A DNA stretch of 64,000 nucleotides from Diphasiastrum complanatum (GCA_029204225.1 CM055106.1:45145313-45209312), one strand, 5' to 3'. Counted from the stretch's first letter, positions 11,036-22,707 are shown. The notes: generated from the sequence alone by a model not told the origin. Program-made: numbers and translations.

Positions 11036-11830
11036 GTTCGACAGTCTTTGATTTCGTGACCAGCCCTCTTATAGTATCTGCATAATAGTTTCTATACAGG
11101 TTTGAATGATGAAGAGCTTGAATTTGATCCTGGACCGGAATTTGGTCCAGACTGTGTTGCTCTTCTTGTCAGTATAGCCTGACTTTGTAACTCTCTTGGA
11201 TCTAAACTTCTGATTTTTTGAATAGAGAGCTTGAGGATCCGATCTTGAGCCTGAGGAGGATACTGATCTTCTGATCTCCTCTTGTAGGAGCAGCGAAATT
11301 ACTCTTGATAGAGTGAGGTGCTCCTGAGTAGAAATTGCCATTACCCAATTTTCGTAGGCTTCAGGTAGACTCGATAATAGAGTCATGAGTGCATCAGAAT
11401 CTTCTATGACTGAGCCAGTTGCAGCCATCTGCTCCATAAGATTTTTGAAAGTGTTGAGGTGACTCGAAATACTATCTACTTCAGAAATTCTGAGGTTGAA
11501 TAATTTCTTCCTCAAATGGAGCTTGGATGTGACGTCTCTAATGTCGTAGAGACATGCTAGGATGTCCCATGCATCCTTAGTAGTTTGAGCAACACGTAGG
11601 TGGCTGATTTGAATATCCTTGATATTGAGAGTGATCATGGCAAATGCTTTGCCATTTCTCAGTCTCCACTTGGTGATGATGGCTACATCACCTTCTAGTT
11701 TGAGCTCTGTGCCATCAACAATGTCCCACAGTTCTTTGGCTAGAAGTATAACCTTCATCTTGAATTTTTAGAGATGGTAGTTATCACCATCGAGTTTGTC
11801 AATGAGAGATGAATTGGATGACAGATCCAT
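11036..11830 (-). pseudogene. Copia Gag with degenerate zinc knuckle (element D)
   Basis: The start ATG is at 11830 (MDLSSNSSLIDKLDGDNYHL) and a TAA at 11768-11770 replaces the conserved Trp of 'HLWKFKM'. The rest is a near-complete gag (MKVILLAKELWDIVDG ... RKKLFNLRISE ... LMTLLSSLPEAY). The knuckle is CRYYKRAGHEIKDC, with the second Cys replaced by Tyr. Confidence 0.85.
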
Positions 11831-11960
11831 TCTAATTGGACTAGATCACTGGGAGAAACAACGATTGTCTGAATATTGTTGGTTGCACGTTTGCTTGAAA
11901 GTAGTCTTGATAGAAACAAGACTGATAATCCGCAGTAGAAATGTAGATTACTGAAATGCC

Positions 11961-11973
11961 TACTCTGATACCA
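11961..11973 (-). promoter_or_regulatory. Primer-binding site of element D
   Basis: Minus-strand TGGTATCAGAGTA directly follows the CA end of the 5' LTR. It is the Met-tRNA-type PBS common in plant LTR elements. Confidence 0.85.
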
Positions 11974-12689
11974 TGTCGTAAAACGGTGGTCGTGAGCGTA
12001 GCAGAGGCTCGGTTGCTCAGAGCGTAGGCGTGTAGGAATGGAAACGCACAGTTAGCAGCAAAAATATTAAAGTAGAAGAATTCATACAATTTACGCAAAT
12101 GAACGACATAGTAGTGAGACAAAAATTGCATTCTGATAAATATCAACAGTGAGTACAATGGCTTGAAGTAATAACTTCAGCTTGTTGAGCGTGATAACGC
12201 TGGCTATAGATAACTCTGATTGAAAGAGAAATTCAAATTAACACTTACATAGCTTGATTAAGCTAATATAGAGATTTACAAGAGAGAAAATATCTTACAA
12301 GCCTTTAAGGCTATTTATGCCAGTCTTTGCATATGTACAAAAGTTGGTAACCGCCCACCGCCTTTGGGATATTTGTTTGTCCAACTGTTTTTAGGGTTAC
12401 TCATAAGTTGGTGAAGTCGGTCAGCCAAAAATGCGGGAAAAACAAAAAAGGCCAAAAAGGTGTAGGTGCCTAAAAATGATTTCTAAGGTATTCTGGCCAC
12501 TTGGCCAGTGTGTCACATTTTTCGCTAAGGAGCGAAAAAGGCGAAAAAGACAAAGGTGCCTTTAAAAATGATTTCTAAGGTATTATGGCCACTTGGCCAG
12601 TGTGTCGCATTTTTTTGCTAAGGAGCAAAAAAGGCGAAGGTGCCTTAAAATGATTTCTAAGGCATAGAAAATCTCAAAAGAGAAAAATG
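11974..12689 (-). repeat. 5' LTR of element D, part shared with the 3' LTR
   Basis: Colinear with 7172-7819 (same 'TGTCGTAAAACGGTGGTCGTGAG' type end and same TGGCCACTTGGCCA repeat), with extra insertions such as about 50 bp near 12050-12150. Similarity stops near 12689. Confidence 0.8.
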
Positions 12690-13289
12690 GCTGGGAACGT
12701 TCCTCGTTCAAAACAGAAAACCTTCAGCATTTTCTCTCCTTTCGGGTATTTGCGAAAAAGCCAAAGGTGCCTTTAAAACAAGTTTAAGTTGCCCTTAAAA
12801 AGTTGGCAAAGGTGTCTTTAATAGTTTAACCCTTAAAAATAGAGGACCTTCTGGAATTTTCTCTCTCTTCGTATTTTTCGGAAAAATGCGAAAAAAAAAA
12901 GGTGGTGTTGAAAAAGTTAAACTGTTGAACTGTGAACAAGTTGACTTCTTCAAAAAATAATTGAATGGAAGAAGTCGAAGGTAAGTGTTGCAGTTTTCAG
13001 AAAGTGCAAAAAATGCAAACTGCGACACTTAGTGTATTTCTTCAGACTGTGTAAAAAGTAATGTAAATCTGCAGACTTGTTCCAAATGCAAGTTTTGTGG
13101 AAGTCCTTGAAGATGGCCAAGTCTTCGATGACTTCAAGCTATTAAACTTAACATCTGAACTTGAAATTATGATGGGATTGGTTACCCTTTGCCGGAGATC
13201 AACCGGAAGTCCATTGTAGATGTCCTTCAAATAAATTGGTTGTCTAAGTTATGATTCCAAGGAGGCAACTGTGGGCTTAATTTCCAACA
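12690..13289 (-). repeat. Outer extension of the element D 5' LTR, not present in its 3' LTR
   Basis: Continues with the same GCGAAAAAG/AAAGGTGCCTTTAAAA motifs and ends (minus strand) as TGTTGGAAATTAAGCCC at 13289, a plausible LTR start. The 3' LTR instead starts TGTTAGATTTC. It is either a long LTR variant or part of a second element. Confidence 0.4.
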
Positions 13290-13700
13290 CAAACAACAAC
13301 ATAATATTCAAATTAAATGATTCAGACAAATGCTCATTAAAATGATAGAACAGTGAGACTGAAATTGCACTCTGACTAATATCAACAACGAATACAATTG
13401 CTTGAAGTAATAACTTTAGTTGGTTGAGCATGATAACTCTGGCTACAGAAACTCAAAATTCAGAAGGAATTTTCTGATGAAGATTATAGGATTGATATCC
13501 TACAAAATATCTACAACTACCTTTTGTTGCAGTTATTACAACCGACTCATTACAATTAATGCATGTACAAAGTGGGCGGACTGTCAACGTGAAGTTGTTG
13601 GGTCGGATTTTAGACCGCAGTATTGAAATTTACGAGTATCGAAAAATATACACTGACTCAAAAATATACATTGACTCAAAAATATACACTCAAACTAGTT
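13290..13700 (-). repeat. Inverted LTR fragment of the element E family
   Basis: The minus strand here aligns with the central and 3' parts of the LTR of element E (15756-16436). Shared blocks are 'ATCCGACCCAACAA', 'TACATGCATT', 'GGTTGTAATAACT', 'AATCTTCATCAGAAAA', 'GTTATCATGCTCAAC', 'AAGTTAT.ACTTCA' and 'GTTGATA'. Truncated and without partner. Confidence 0.65.
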
Positions 13701-13714
13701 GACAATTTTTCACA

Positions 13715-13960
13715 TTCAACGAATGAGCCTGATTTCTCTACATATGATAAGAAGGCTGACATTTTAACAACAAAAGAATTCACATAAAACATTTCCACAG
13801 TGGAATCACAAGAATCAACAGAAGAGCACATGATATCGATGGAAGAAGAACCTAAGCTCAAAGAAAGACTAGCATATCATCCTACAAAAGACGTTGAAGA
13901 ATACATCAAGCCTTTTAAAAAAGATTCCTTGGAGTTCTATTTGTGCATTTAAGAAGTCCT
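13715..13960 (+). pseudogene. Coding-like acidic repeat, copy 1
   Basis: A frame runs NEPDFSTYDKKADILTTKEFT, one stop, then VESQESTEEHMISMEEEPKL and [19 protein letters not shown] to a stop near 13952. It recurs at 14625 and 15110. Glu/Lys-rich, no known domain seen. The single stop and the conserved copies suggest a decayed exon or ORF of a repeat. Confidence 0.4.
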
Positions 13961-14620
13961 AACTGGATGGATGACAGCGCATTGTGGCTAAGCTTCGATT
14001 GCGACTTACGACCAAATTAGTTGCCCTAATTGGATAAGCCTAAACGACCTTCCTCACTAGTATAAATAATTGATCATTAGAGAAGAAATATAGCAAAAAA
14101 TTTCATATAAAGAAGAGATAGAATTCTATTTTTGAATATTGCTAGCATCGCTTATTGTGAAAATACATTAGACAAAGTTATGAATTACTCAGAGATAGTT
14201 TAGAGTATGGGGCTTCATCCTCTATTGTTTTGTACTCACATCATCTGATTTGTACTGTTAGACTCTTATCGATTAGTCTGAAGTATCAAATGTTTTGATA
14301 TTACAATATTTTATATATGTCAATCACACTCTCTAATTGTTTGTCTATGAAATAATTTTAGTATCAATGATTTCAAAGTTAGGTACTAAAAGAACGAACG
14401 TGATGATTGTCACGGTAATTTTGTTTGTTTTTTTATAGGCGTAGTCATACATTTGAAAAAGGATCTTTCCGTAGAGCCCTATAGTTCCGTCTATCGATTT
14501 TGACTTTATAACTATCGTATCCTCTTTCCTTCTTCCAACACGTACCATCCATGTCCAAATTTCATTTTCATTTAAACAATCAGAGTGGGTTAACACAATA
14601 GTGACATGAGGATGATATAT
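13961..14620. other. Spacer without recognisable gene
   Basis: AT-rich DNA between copies 1 and 2 of the coding-like repeat. No ORF or repeat that I can assign. Confidence 0.5.
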
Positions 14621-14624
14621 AGCC

Positions 14625-14830
14625 GATTCAAAATTTGAGCCCGAGATCTCTACAGCTGATAATGAAGCTTAACAAAAAAGAAAATTGAAAAAAACACCTT
14701 CACAGTGGAATCACAAAAATTAACAGAAGAGCACATGATATTGATGGAAGACGAACTTGAGCTCAAGGAAGACTAGCATATCATCCTACATAAGAAATTG
14801 AAGAATACATCAAGCATTTGAAGGAAGATG
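14625..14830 (+). pseudogene. Coding-like acidic repeat, copy 2
   Basis: Matches copy 1 (EPEISTADNEA, then TVESQKLTEEHMILMEDELE) but carries a stop and at least one frameshift. The block ACAGTGGAATCACAA, then AACAGAAGAGCACATGATAT, is shared almost base for base. Confidence 0.4.
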
Positions 14831-15109
14831 ATTTTCATTACAGTATCAAGACTATTCAACCTATTGGAATACCGGAACAAGAAACATGAACATTTTTTGT
14901 GGAAGAGCTTTTTGAAGAGAAATGTGCAGATGCTATGACTAATGTGGATGGAAAGAGAGAGAAGATGCACCAAGCTCACCAACACATAATGAAGAAGGGT
15001 TTCAATAAGCTAAATGTTCTTCTGAAGAGGCCAATCAAGAAGATGTGTAGAGAAATTATAATGTAGAAAGAGTTGAGGAACTACCTCAGTCCAGCCTAGT
15101 AAAACTTGC
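14831..15109. other. Spacer between repeat copies 2 and 3
   Basis: Glu/Lys-codon-rich sequence in broken frames, probably part of the same larger repeat. No domain seen. Confidence 0.3.
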
Positions 15110-15310
15110 TAATTCAAAGTCTGAGCCTGAAATCTCTACAAGTGATAAGAAAGTTGATGCTTTAATAGCAAAGGAACTTAAATTTTTTTTTTCAAAGTGA
15201 AATCACACGACTCAATAGAAGAGCACATGATATTGACGGAAGACAAACTTGAGCTCAAGGAAAGACTGGCATATCATCCCAAAGAAGAAGTTGAACAAGG
15301 CATGATCATT
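15110..15310 (+). pseudogene. Coding-like acidic repeat, copy 3
   Basis: Reads SEPEISTSDKKVDALIAKEL, a T-run with a frame break, then IEEHMILTEDKLELKERLAY. It is as close to copy 1 as copy 2 is. Confidence 0.4.
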
Positions 15311-15341
15311 ATTATAGAGAAAGAACCAACGTGATTTGATT

Positions 15342-15452
<111 letters not shown>

Positions 15453-15469
15453 ATCCATTTCATCATAAA

Positions 15470-15755
15470 AATTTGATGCAGAGATTTTTTTTTAATGATG
15501 ACATGAAATATTTTCTCCATTCAAAGAACATTAAAATGGGTATTAGCTGGCTTTATAAAGAATCCGATTTACTAAAAAACCACTCATATTCTAGAATTAC
15601 GTTAGTGCGATTGAAATTCATCATGTAAAAATTCAATCGCTCGGCATAATCCTTCATCTGAAGCTCCAAACTGGGGACTTTAACATTCTAGATCTCCATT
15701 TTCGCCCACGAGGCTATGCGGACCACATATTGGTGATCACTTGCCATGGTGGACA
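15470..15755 (-). pseudogene. Gypsy protease remnant, C-terminal part (interrupted by element E)
   Basis: The minus strand encodes LELQMKDYAERLNFYMMNFN and RTNVILEYEWFFS. This matches residue for residue in pattern the protease end of element G ([16 protein letters not shown], then [14 protein letters not shown]). It continues from 26004-26155 on the other side of element E. Confidence 0.65.
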
Positions 15756-16436
15756 TGTTGGATTTCAATGCTCAGCCTTAAATCCTTTTGTTAATGAGCA
15801 TCCTGAAAAGCTCCTCAAAACATAGATTTTTTCGACCTTGGGTCGGGTCAGATCGGTTTGGATTTTTTCCGACCCTTTACTAAATTATCCAGACGTGTTC
15901 AACCCTGGATCTTAGATCAGATCGGGTCTAGTTTTTTAGACCCCGAAAAATCGACCCTCAGCATATTTTTCGACTTAGTGTATATTTCTCGACCCTTTGT
16001 ATAAAATCCAACCCTATGTAATTTTTCGATACTGTCGATTAGAAATCTGACCCAACGACTTTATATTGATGTCCGCCAACTTTTTACATGCATTTGGCAT
16101 AAAGGTGGTTGTAATAACTAAAGGAAATTTAGTTATAGATTTTTTTAGTATATCAAACTTAGAATCTTCGTCAGAAAACTTCTTCTGATATCCCGAGTTT
16201 GATAATTTATTAATCAGTTCCAACGTTATCATGCTCAACAAGCTGAAGTTATAACTTCATGCCATTTTACTCATTGTTGATAATAATCAAAGTGCAATTT
16301 GTCCTACTGTTGTCATTGTTCTATTGTGCATTTGTACAAATCCTTTGTTTGGATTATTTTGTTGCTAATTGTGGCGCTTTCAATCCACGCATCTAGCTTG
16401 CTCCCAACTTTCGCTCATACCCACTGATTTCCGACA
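15756..16436 (+). repeat. 5' LTR of element E
   Basis: TGTTGGATTTCAATGCTCAG ... CTGATTTCCGACA. Paired with 25300-26003. Contains repeated GGTCGGGTC/GATCGG motifs near 15838-15950. Confidence 0.9.
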
Positions 16437-16449
16437 TGGTATCAGAGCG
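16437..16449 (+). promoter_or_regulatory. Primer-binding site of element E
   Basis: TGGTATCAGAGCG directly after the LTR CA. Confidence 0.9.
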
Positions 16450-16577
16450 GGCTTCTTAGTAACTTGCTCCTCATTGCAGATTATTAGTCTTGTTTCTATC
16501 AAGACAATGTTCTACCAAGCGCGCAACCAATAGTATTCTGAAATCGTTGTTTCTACCAACGGTCTCGCTCACCCATA

Positions 16578-17430
16578 ATGGATCCGTCTTCTCTAATTGA
16601 GAGACTCGATAGAGGGAACTATCATCTCTGGAAGTTTAAAATGATGGTCATGCTATTAGCCAAGGAACTTTGAGACGTTGTTGACAGCACATAAGTCAAG
16701 CCAGACGGTGATGGATCCATTATCACCAAATGGAGACTGAGAGATGGCAAGGCATTTGCCATGATTACTCTCAATATCAAGGATACACAAATAATTCACG
16801 TACGAAATGCTCAGACAGCCAAGACAACATAGAACATCTTGGCAACCCTGTATGATATCAAAGATGTTACTTCCAAGTTATACTTGAGGAAGAAATTCTT
16901 CAACTTGAAGATGTATGAAGGAGAAAGTGTTACAAGTCACATCAACACTTTCAAAAATCTTATGGAGCAAACGGCTGCAATTGGCTCAGTCATTGAAGAT
17001 TTCGATGCTGTTATGACTCTATTATCGAGTCTTTGTGAAGCCTATAGAAATTGGGTTATGATAATCTCGACCCAGGAGCAAATTATCTATCAAAAACAAT
17101 TTCAATGATTCTACAAGAGGAAAACAGAAAATCTATATCCTCCTTAGGCTCAGGGTCGGATCCTCAAGCTCTATATTCAAAACATCAGAAGTTCAAATAC
17201 AAAAAAAAGAGCAATATGCAGTCATGGTCGAATTTTGGCTCTGGGTCGAATTCAGGCTCTGGGTCAAATTCAAACACTTCATCCTTCCAACCAAAGCAAA
17301 AACTATTTGCAGATACTGCAAGAGAATCGGACATGAAATCAAAGACTGCAGAACTTTAAAATTTAACAATGAGAGAAGAAGTAGTTCCAACAACAAGAAA
17401 ATTATGCTTCAACCAGTTTTTTGACCCAGC
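16578..17430 (+). pseudogene. Copia Gag (element E)
   Basis: ATG at 16578 (MDPSSLIERLDRGNYHLWKF). TGA at 16671 replaces the Trp of 'KELWD'. The frame then gives LYDIKDVTSKLYLRKKFFNL and LMEQTAAIGS, shifts near 17100, and reaches an intact CCHC knuckle CRYCKRIGHEIKDC near 17310. Not translatable as one protein. Confidence 0.85.
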
Positions 17431-17469
17431 AACAAGAGGAAGATGAAGCAGCTTTTATGACCAAGGTCA

Positions 17470-18790
17470 GAGAACAAAAAGATATTAATTCTTAGTCTCT
17501 TGATTCAGGAGCAACACAACACATGAATCACCATCATGACTGATTCAAAGATTATAAATCTTTCATCCACTCTCGAGTTGTACAACTTGGAGACAACTCT
17601 ACACATTCAATCTAGGGTGAAGGAACAGTCAGGGTCAAATTTCAGAAAGGTGAAGTCAAGCCGCTCTCCAATGTTCTCTACATACCAAATCTGACCAAGA
17701 ATCTGCTCTCAGTTAGCAAAATCACTGATTCAGGTCAGAAGGTCGAATTCGATGCAAATGGCTGCACAATACTTGAAAATATCGGAAAATTCTAGCTTTC
17801 GGAAAAAAGAGTGACAATCTTTACAAACTCAACCATTATTACTCCTCCAACAATCAAGCTCTTCACACTTCTACTTTTGAATCATCTGATATGCTTTGGA
17901 ATTTCAGATTAGGCCATTCAAACTTCAATAGTATTCAACAAATGTCAACTCAAGGACTAGTACAAAATCTACCTTCTGTAAGCAAGCCAATTTCTCCATG
18001 TGAAAGCTGTATAATCAGCAAGCATTCTAGAAGTCCTTTTATTTCTGACTCAGTTTATACTTCCAAAGGCCTGCTAGATCTTGTACATAGTGACATTTGT
18101 GGCCCGATGCAGACTGCTTTCACAGGGGGAGCTCTTTATTTCCTAACCTTCATCGATGACTTCTCTCGGAGGACTGCCACCTATTTTTTGAAGAACAAAT
18201 CAGAAATATTCAAGTTCTTCAAACAGTTCAAGGCATTAACATAAAATTCGACCCAAAGCAAAATTAAAGCTCTACGTTCAGATGGAGGGGGAAAATTTAT
18301 ATCCACAAAATTTAAAAAATTCTGCAAGGCCAATAAAATAGAACAACAATTCACAACAAGCCACTTACCTTAGTCTAATGGTGTAGCTGAAAGGAAGAAT
18401 CAGACACTCATTGAAAGTGCCAAGAGCATGCTAGCCCATGCCTCTCTTCCAAAGAAGTTCTGGACAGAAGCTGTTACTACAGCAGCCTATTTGCAAAATC
18501 GATCTATCACCAAAGCCTTGAATGGCAAGACACCTTATGAGGTGTGGACAGGATCGAAACCATCACTCAAAAATATTAGAGTGTTTGGATGCATTGCTTA
18601 TGCACAGATCCTTGAAGATCTCAGGAAGAAGCTGGACAACACAAGCAAAAAATCAATTTTTATTGGCTATTCTCCATATCACAAGGCATACAAGCTCTAC
18701 AATTTGGACACAGAAAAGACATTCACGAATAGAGATGTCATTCTTCTGGAGGACAGATTCCGACCCAGGGGTCAAATAGCAGAATTTTGA
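17470..18790 (+). pseudogene. Copia protease and integrase (element E)
   Basis: The protease LDSGATQHM is preceded by a stop where 'WY' is expected. Integrase has MLWNFRLGHSNFN, CESCIISKHSR, LVHSDICGPM, LTFIDDFSRR, LRSDGGGKF and NGVAERKNQTL (TAG at 18371 replaces Gln just before NGVAER), then YEVWTGSKPSLKNIRVFGC and the C-terminal AYKLYNLDTEKTF. The hinge that follows is cut by element F at 18870. Confidence 0.85.
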
Positions 18791-18870
18791 CCCAAAGGTC
18801 GAACAGGGTCAAACAACCAAATTTCAACCCTAGGGTAAAAAATCTGGAAGTTGATACTAACTCTAAAAAT

Positions 18871-19571
18871 TGTGAAGAATTGCCAAAAATTGGCAAATCT
18901 AGCTTGATAAAAAACCATGTAGAATAGTGTAAATTGTGTACACAAGTGGGTCCCACACATGTGAGGCCATGATGCCACATGGGAAACCCATCCTAATGTA
19001 GGTTAGGTCAAGTCAAGAGAGTTGGTCATGTCTATTTGGTGGTCATCCCTACTTTATAGGACCTACACCTAAGTTTAAGGTGAAAATTTGACCAACTAGC
19101 TACCTACCAAGCATAACTCTAGGAAATAGACTAGGGTTTCATTTTAGGTCAAGGAGAGTGAGTTCACTTCCTTATTACACGCTGGAAATCCACCTAACTT
19201 CAAGAAGGAAGTCGAATTTGCTATGTATTCCCTCTCTCCATAGTGAGAAGATAGAAAATTTTTGGAGCTCATTGGCAATCTCAAGCTAGTTCACTATGTA
19301 CATTGAGTTTTTGTGATCCAAATGAAACCAAATCAATTTCTACTTGTTTCTCAGGTTGAATGCCGTACTACAGCCTGTAGTACACACGTGTGGGCTCGTA
19401 TTTCAATGTTTATCAATGCTTTTGATTGTTAATGCTTGTTGTTTGTCAAATTGCCAATCTAGATCAACTTTTTTGTGTCTAGTTTTTTGATAGATTGTTA
19501 AGCAAGCATCCAATCACTCTTGTGGATCTTTTGTAGATCCATTTATGGTCCTAAAGTACAGTACTTTCACA
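18871..19571 (+). repeat. 5' LTR of element F (701 bp)
   Basis: TGTGAAGAATTGCC ... CAGTACTTTCACA. It begins with a small inverted repeat TTGCCAAAAATTGGCAA. Confidence 0.95.
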
Positions 19572-19584
19572 TGGTATCAGAGCC
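19572..19584 (+). promoter_or_regulatory. Primer-binding site of element F
   Basis: TGGTATCAGAGCC immediately 3' of the LTR. Confidence 0.92.
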
Positions 19585-20008
19585 AAGTACAAGAGCATAA
19601 GCCATTGATCTAATGCAAATCCATTTTTAGCAAGTTTTGGTGCTAAAAGCTAGTATTGAGAGGGCAAGCTAGAATCTTGATTTTGGTGAGGAGATTTGAT
19701 CCCAAACTTGGTAGGGGTACAAATCCGTACTTTACACATGTGTGGGCACCTCTGAACCTGCATTTAATGCATGGTATTCATTTGATCCAAAAAAATTCAA
19801 TTTGTGAGCTATTGGTGTAATTTTTGGTGGAGATCCTAGAATAATCTACCAAGATCATTTGCCATTGATTAGATTTGAATTTGTTTCATGGAATCTAATT
19901 AATCTAGGCTGAGTTCAAGTCCTATTAAGGTTAAAAACAGGTCTTGAAAGTACACCAAGAAGGAAGAAAGAGATTAAGTCATTTTTTTGTCCAAAAATAG
20001 CCAAATTT

Positions 20009-20530
20009 GGCAAGATTTGATTGTAAGTAGATTTCACATCATCTTATCTTCATTCCAACTTTGTGAGGGAGTGCTAGAACTGAGATTATAAGTCCATTTG
20101 TTGGATTAGAAATCTAATTTGAGTGAAAAACTACAAGAGAGAGACCTTAGTGAGTTTCTAGAGACAATCAAATCCATTTCTTGGCAAGATTTGATTGTAA
20201 GTAGATTTCACATCATCTTATCTTCATTCCAACTTTGTGAGGGAGTGCTAGAACTGAGATTATAAGTCCATTTGTTGGATTAGAAATCTAATTTGAGTGA
20301 AAAACTACAAGAGAGAGACCTTAGTGAGTTTCTAGAGACAATCAAATCCATTTCTTGGCAAGATTTGTTTGAAAGTAGTTTTCATTTCATCTTATCTTCA
20401 TTCCAGCTTTGTGAGGGAGTGATAGAACTATGATTATAAGTCCATTTGTTGGATTAGAAATCAAATTTGAGTGAAACACTGCAAGTGTGAGACCTTTGTG
20501 AGTTTCAAGTCAATCAAATCTATTTCTTGT
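20009..20530 (+). repeat. 174-bp tandem repeat, three copies, in the leader of element F
   Basis: Units begin GGCAAGATTTG at 20009, 20183 and 20357 (period 174). Copies 1 and 2 look nearly identical and copy 3 is more diverged. They lie between the PBS and the gag ATG, in the roughly 970-nt untranslated leader. Confidence 0.92.
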
Positions 20531-20550
20531 TTGTAGAAGTCACTAGTAAG

Positions 20551-22707
20551 ATGGGATCTGCTGGAGCATACCTTCTAGAAGCTAGTGAGAGGTTGAATTC
20601 TACAAATTATGCTATTTGGAAGGTTAGAATGGAGTCACTCTTAGTGCTCCAAGACCTTTATGAGTTCTTGATTGAAGATGAAGATGAACCTCTAGGTGCA
20701 CAGGAGTTAGCTACATACAAGAAGAGATCTAGGCTTGCACTTCATTGTGTGAAGATGAATGTGAGCAATGATTTGTTGAGAGAAGTATCAGCTTGTGCTA
20801 ATGCTAAAGAGGCTTGGGAGTCTTTAAAATCAATCTATGAGTCTAGCAACACTTCTAGAGTTCTTATGCTTAGAAATCAAATTTTGCAAAGCATGAGGAG
20901 AAGTGAGGAGAGTGCACAGGATTATGTACTCAGAATCAAGTCTCTAAATAGGGAGTTGGCTTCCATTGGAGAGAATATTCATGATGGAGAGCTTGTACAA
21001 ATTGTCCTTAATGGTCTAGGAGATGACTTTGCAAATTTGGTCTAAAGTTTTGCCATCCAAGACACTTTGCCAACTATAGAAAAACTTCACAGTGTATTAG
21101 TGGCTGAAGAGTGTAGGATGCTCCATGCAAAATCTAGGATGAGTTCCTTGTCTTTGCAAGATGGTGATGAGAAAGCCAATTTCTCATTCAAGGGCAAAAA
21201 GAAGACCAATGTAAAGAAGAAGCATCCAAAGGAGGCCAAAGAAGAGGATGATGCATCAAGCTCAAAGGACAAGTCAAAGCAAAAATGCTTCTTTTGTGGA
21301 AAGAAGGGGCATTATGCATCTGAATGCTACAAGAGGCTAAGAGCACAAGTGGAGGAGGACAAACAAGGAAACCTTGCAAATGAGGAGGAGGAGGATGAAG
21401 TAGATGTATTCTTGATGGCATCTACATCCTCACCAACAAGCAATAGTAATTCAAGAGACAATTGGTGGATCGACAGTGGGGCTAGCTCCCACATGTCTTG
21501 TGAAAAGGACTTTTTCTCAACCTTACACTCTTTCAATGATGCTAAAAAGTTTGTCTTTACTGCAAATGATGAAGAGTGTAGGATAGATGGTGTTGGCACC
21601 ATCTCTTTGTGTCTAGAATCCTCAAAATGCATGGATCTAGAAATTGTCCTTTATGTACCATCAATCACCAAGAATATGCTTAGTGTTGGTCTACTCTTAG
21701 AGAGTGGTTTGGATGTCCACTTTAAGCATGGTGTTTGCTTCATCTTGAAGAATGATGTTTGCATTGCAAAGGGATTTAAACATGGAAGATTGTTTAAGTT
21801 GGAAGCTAGTGTTGCTTTTGAAATAATGAGCTTGGCGAAGGAGGAGATCACTCAAGAGGAGATCTTGGCAAAGTGTGATCTTGCTTGCATTGAGGAGGAG
21901 CATCAAAAGGAGGAAGATCTTGAGGATCAGCCTCAAAGCATGAGAGTTCCAAGGGAGTCCTCAATGACAATGGCCAAGTCATCAAATTGCATGCAAATTG
22001 TCCATTCAAGTGTGCATCTTGCAAGGGTGGTGAGCATTGGAGAGTCTACTATCTTTGAATACTTTTTGGAAAGTATTAGTAGACATGAGGTGACTTGTTT
22101 CTTACCTTTAAGATCCATGGTGTTTATTACTTTGTATGACAAGACAATGAAATGGGATGCTTTGAAATCTACATTTGTTGTTGATAAAGCAATTTCATTG
22201 GATATCTATTCTTGTAATAGTTTGAATAGAGTCATAAAAGATGAAACATCATTTGCTTTGGAAATCTTTGTGTCCACATGCTTTGTGCATGATCATTCCA
22301 ATGTAAGGACCAAAGATTATCCTATTTCAATGATAGGAATAATGGTAGTGTTTTGCTCTTCAAGTAGAGATTGTAGAATCTACTTGTTTTCAACCAAAGA
22401 ATTTGTCAATGGTGGAAATGTGATCTTTCAAGAGTGGAAGATTTGTAAACTTGAAGAAGCACCTTTGGATCAACACATTATTCAATTCATTGATGTTTTG
22501 GAGTCAAGTCAAGTGGAGGATCAAGCTCAAGACCCGAGGACTCCAAGAAGAATTTTGAGTATCAAGATAGAGCCATCAAGGCTCAATTATATGGATCGAG
22601 CAAGGCAAGTTGTCTTTGGCAACATTATTTATGCACTTAATATTTTAATTGATGTATCTTCAAGTGCACAAAATGCCTTGGAATCCATGGCTTGGCATGA
22701 TGTTTAG
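20551..22707 (+). CDS. Gag-protease polyprotein with C-terminal extension, one in-frame stop (element F)
   Basis: From ATG 20551 (MGSAGAYLLEASERLNSTNY) the gag domain runs through WESLKSIYESSNTSRVLMLR and LNRELASIGENI to a TAA at 21043-21045. The same frame then continues without another stop to 22707. After the stop come a basic linker, an intact CCHC knuckle CFFCGKKGHYASEC, the protease WWIDSGASSHM and the LYVPSITKNMLSVG link, then GRLFKLEAS. Downstream the usual integrase core is not recognisable. Weak echoes remain: FEYFLESISRHEVTCFL resembles 'FIDDFSRxxxVYFL' without the Asp pair, and RIYLFSTKEFVNGGNVIFQE resembles the integrase C-terminal 'YRLYDPxxKKVxxSRDVxFxE'. A Ser/Glu-rich hinge follows. 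RT is absent. Confidence 0.8.

Larger units (their letters stand above)
7172..13289 (-). mobile_element. Element D: copia LTR retrotransposon inserted in element C
   Basis: On the minus strand: 5' LTR (11974 outward), PBS TGGTATCAGAGTA (11961-11973), gag, protease, integrase, RT, RNase H, a polypurine tract TAAGGGGGAG (7912-7921) and the 3' LTR (7172-7911). GATAA precedes the 3' LTR, but no matching duplication is visible on the other side, where the LTR differs. The coding region is full length but carries many stops and shifts. Confidence 0.85.

Noticed and set aside
21188-21632. Minus-strand ORFs over the gag-protease of element F
   Set aside because: Antisense shadows of the coding frame with knuckle and DSGA motifs.
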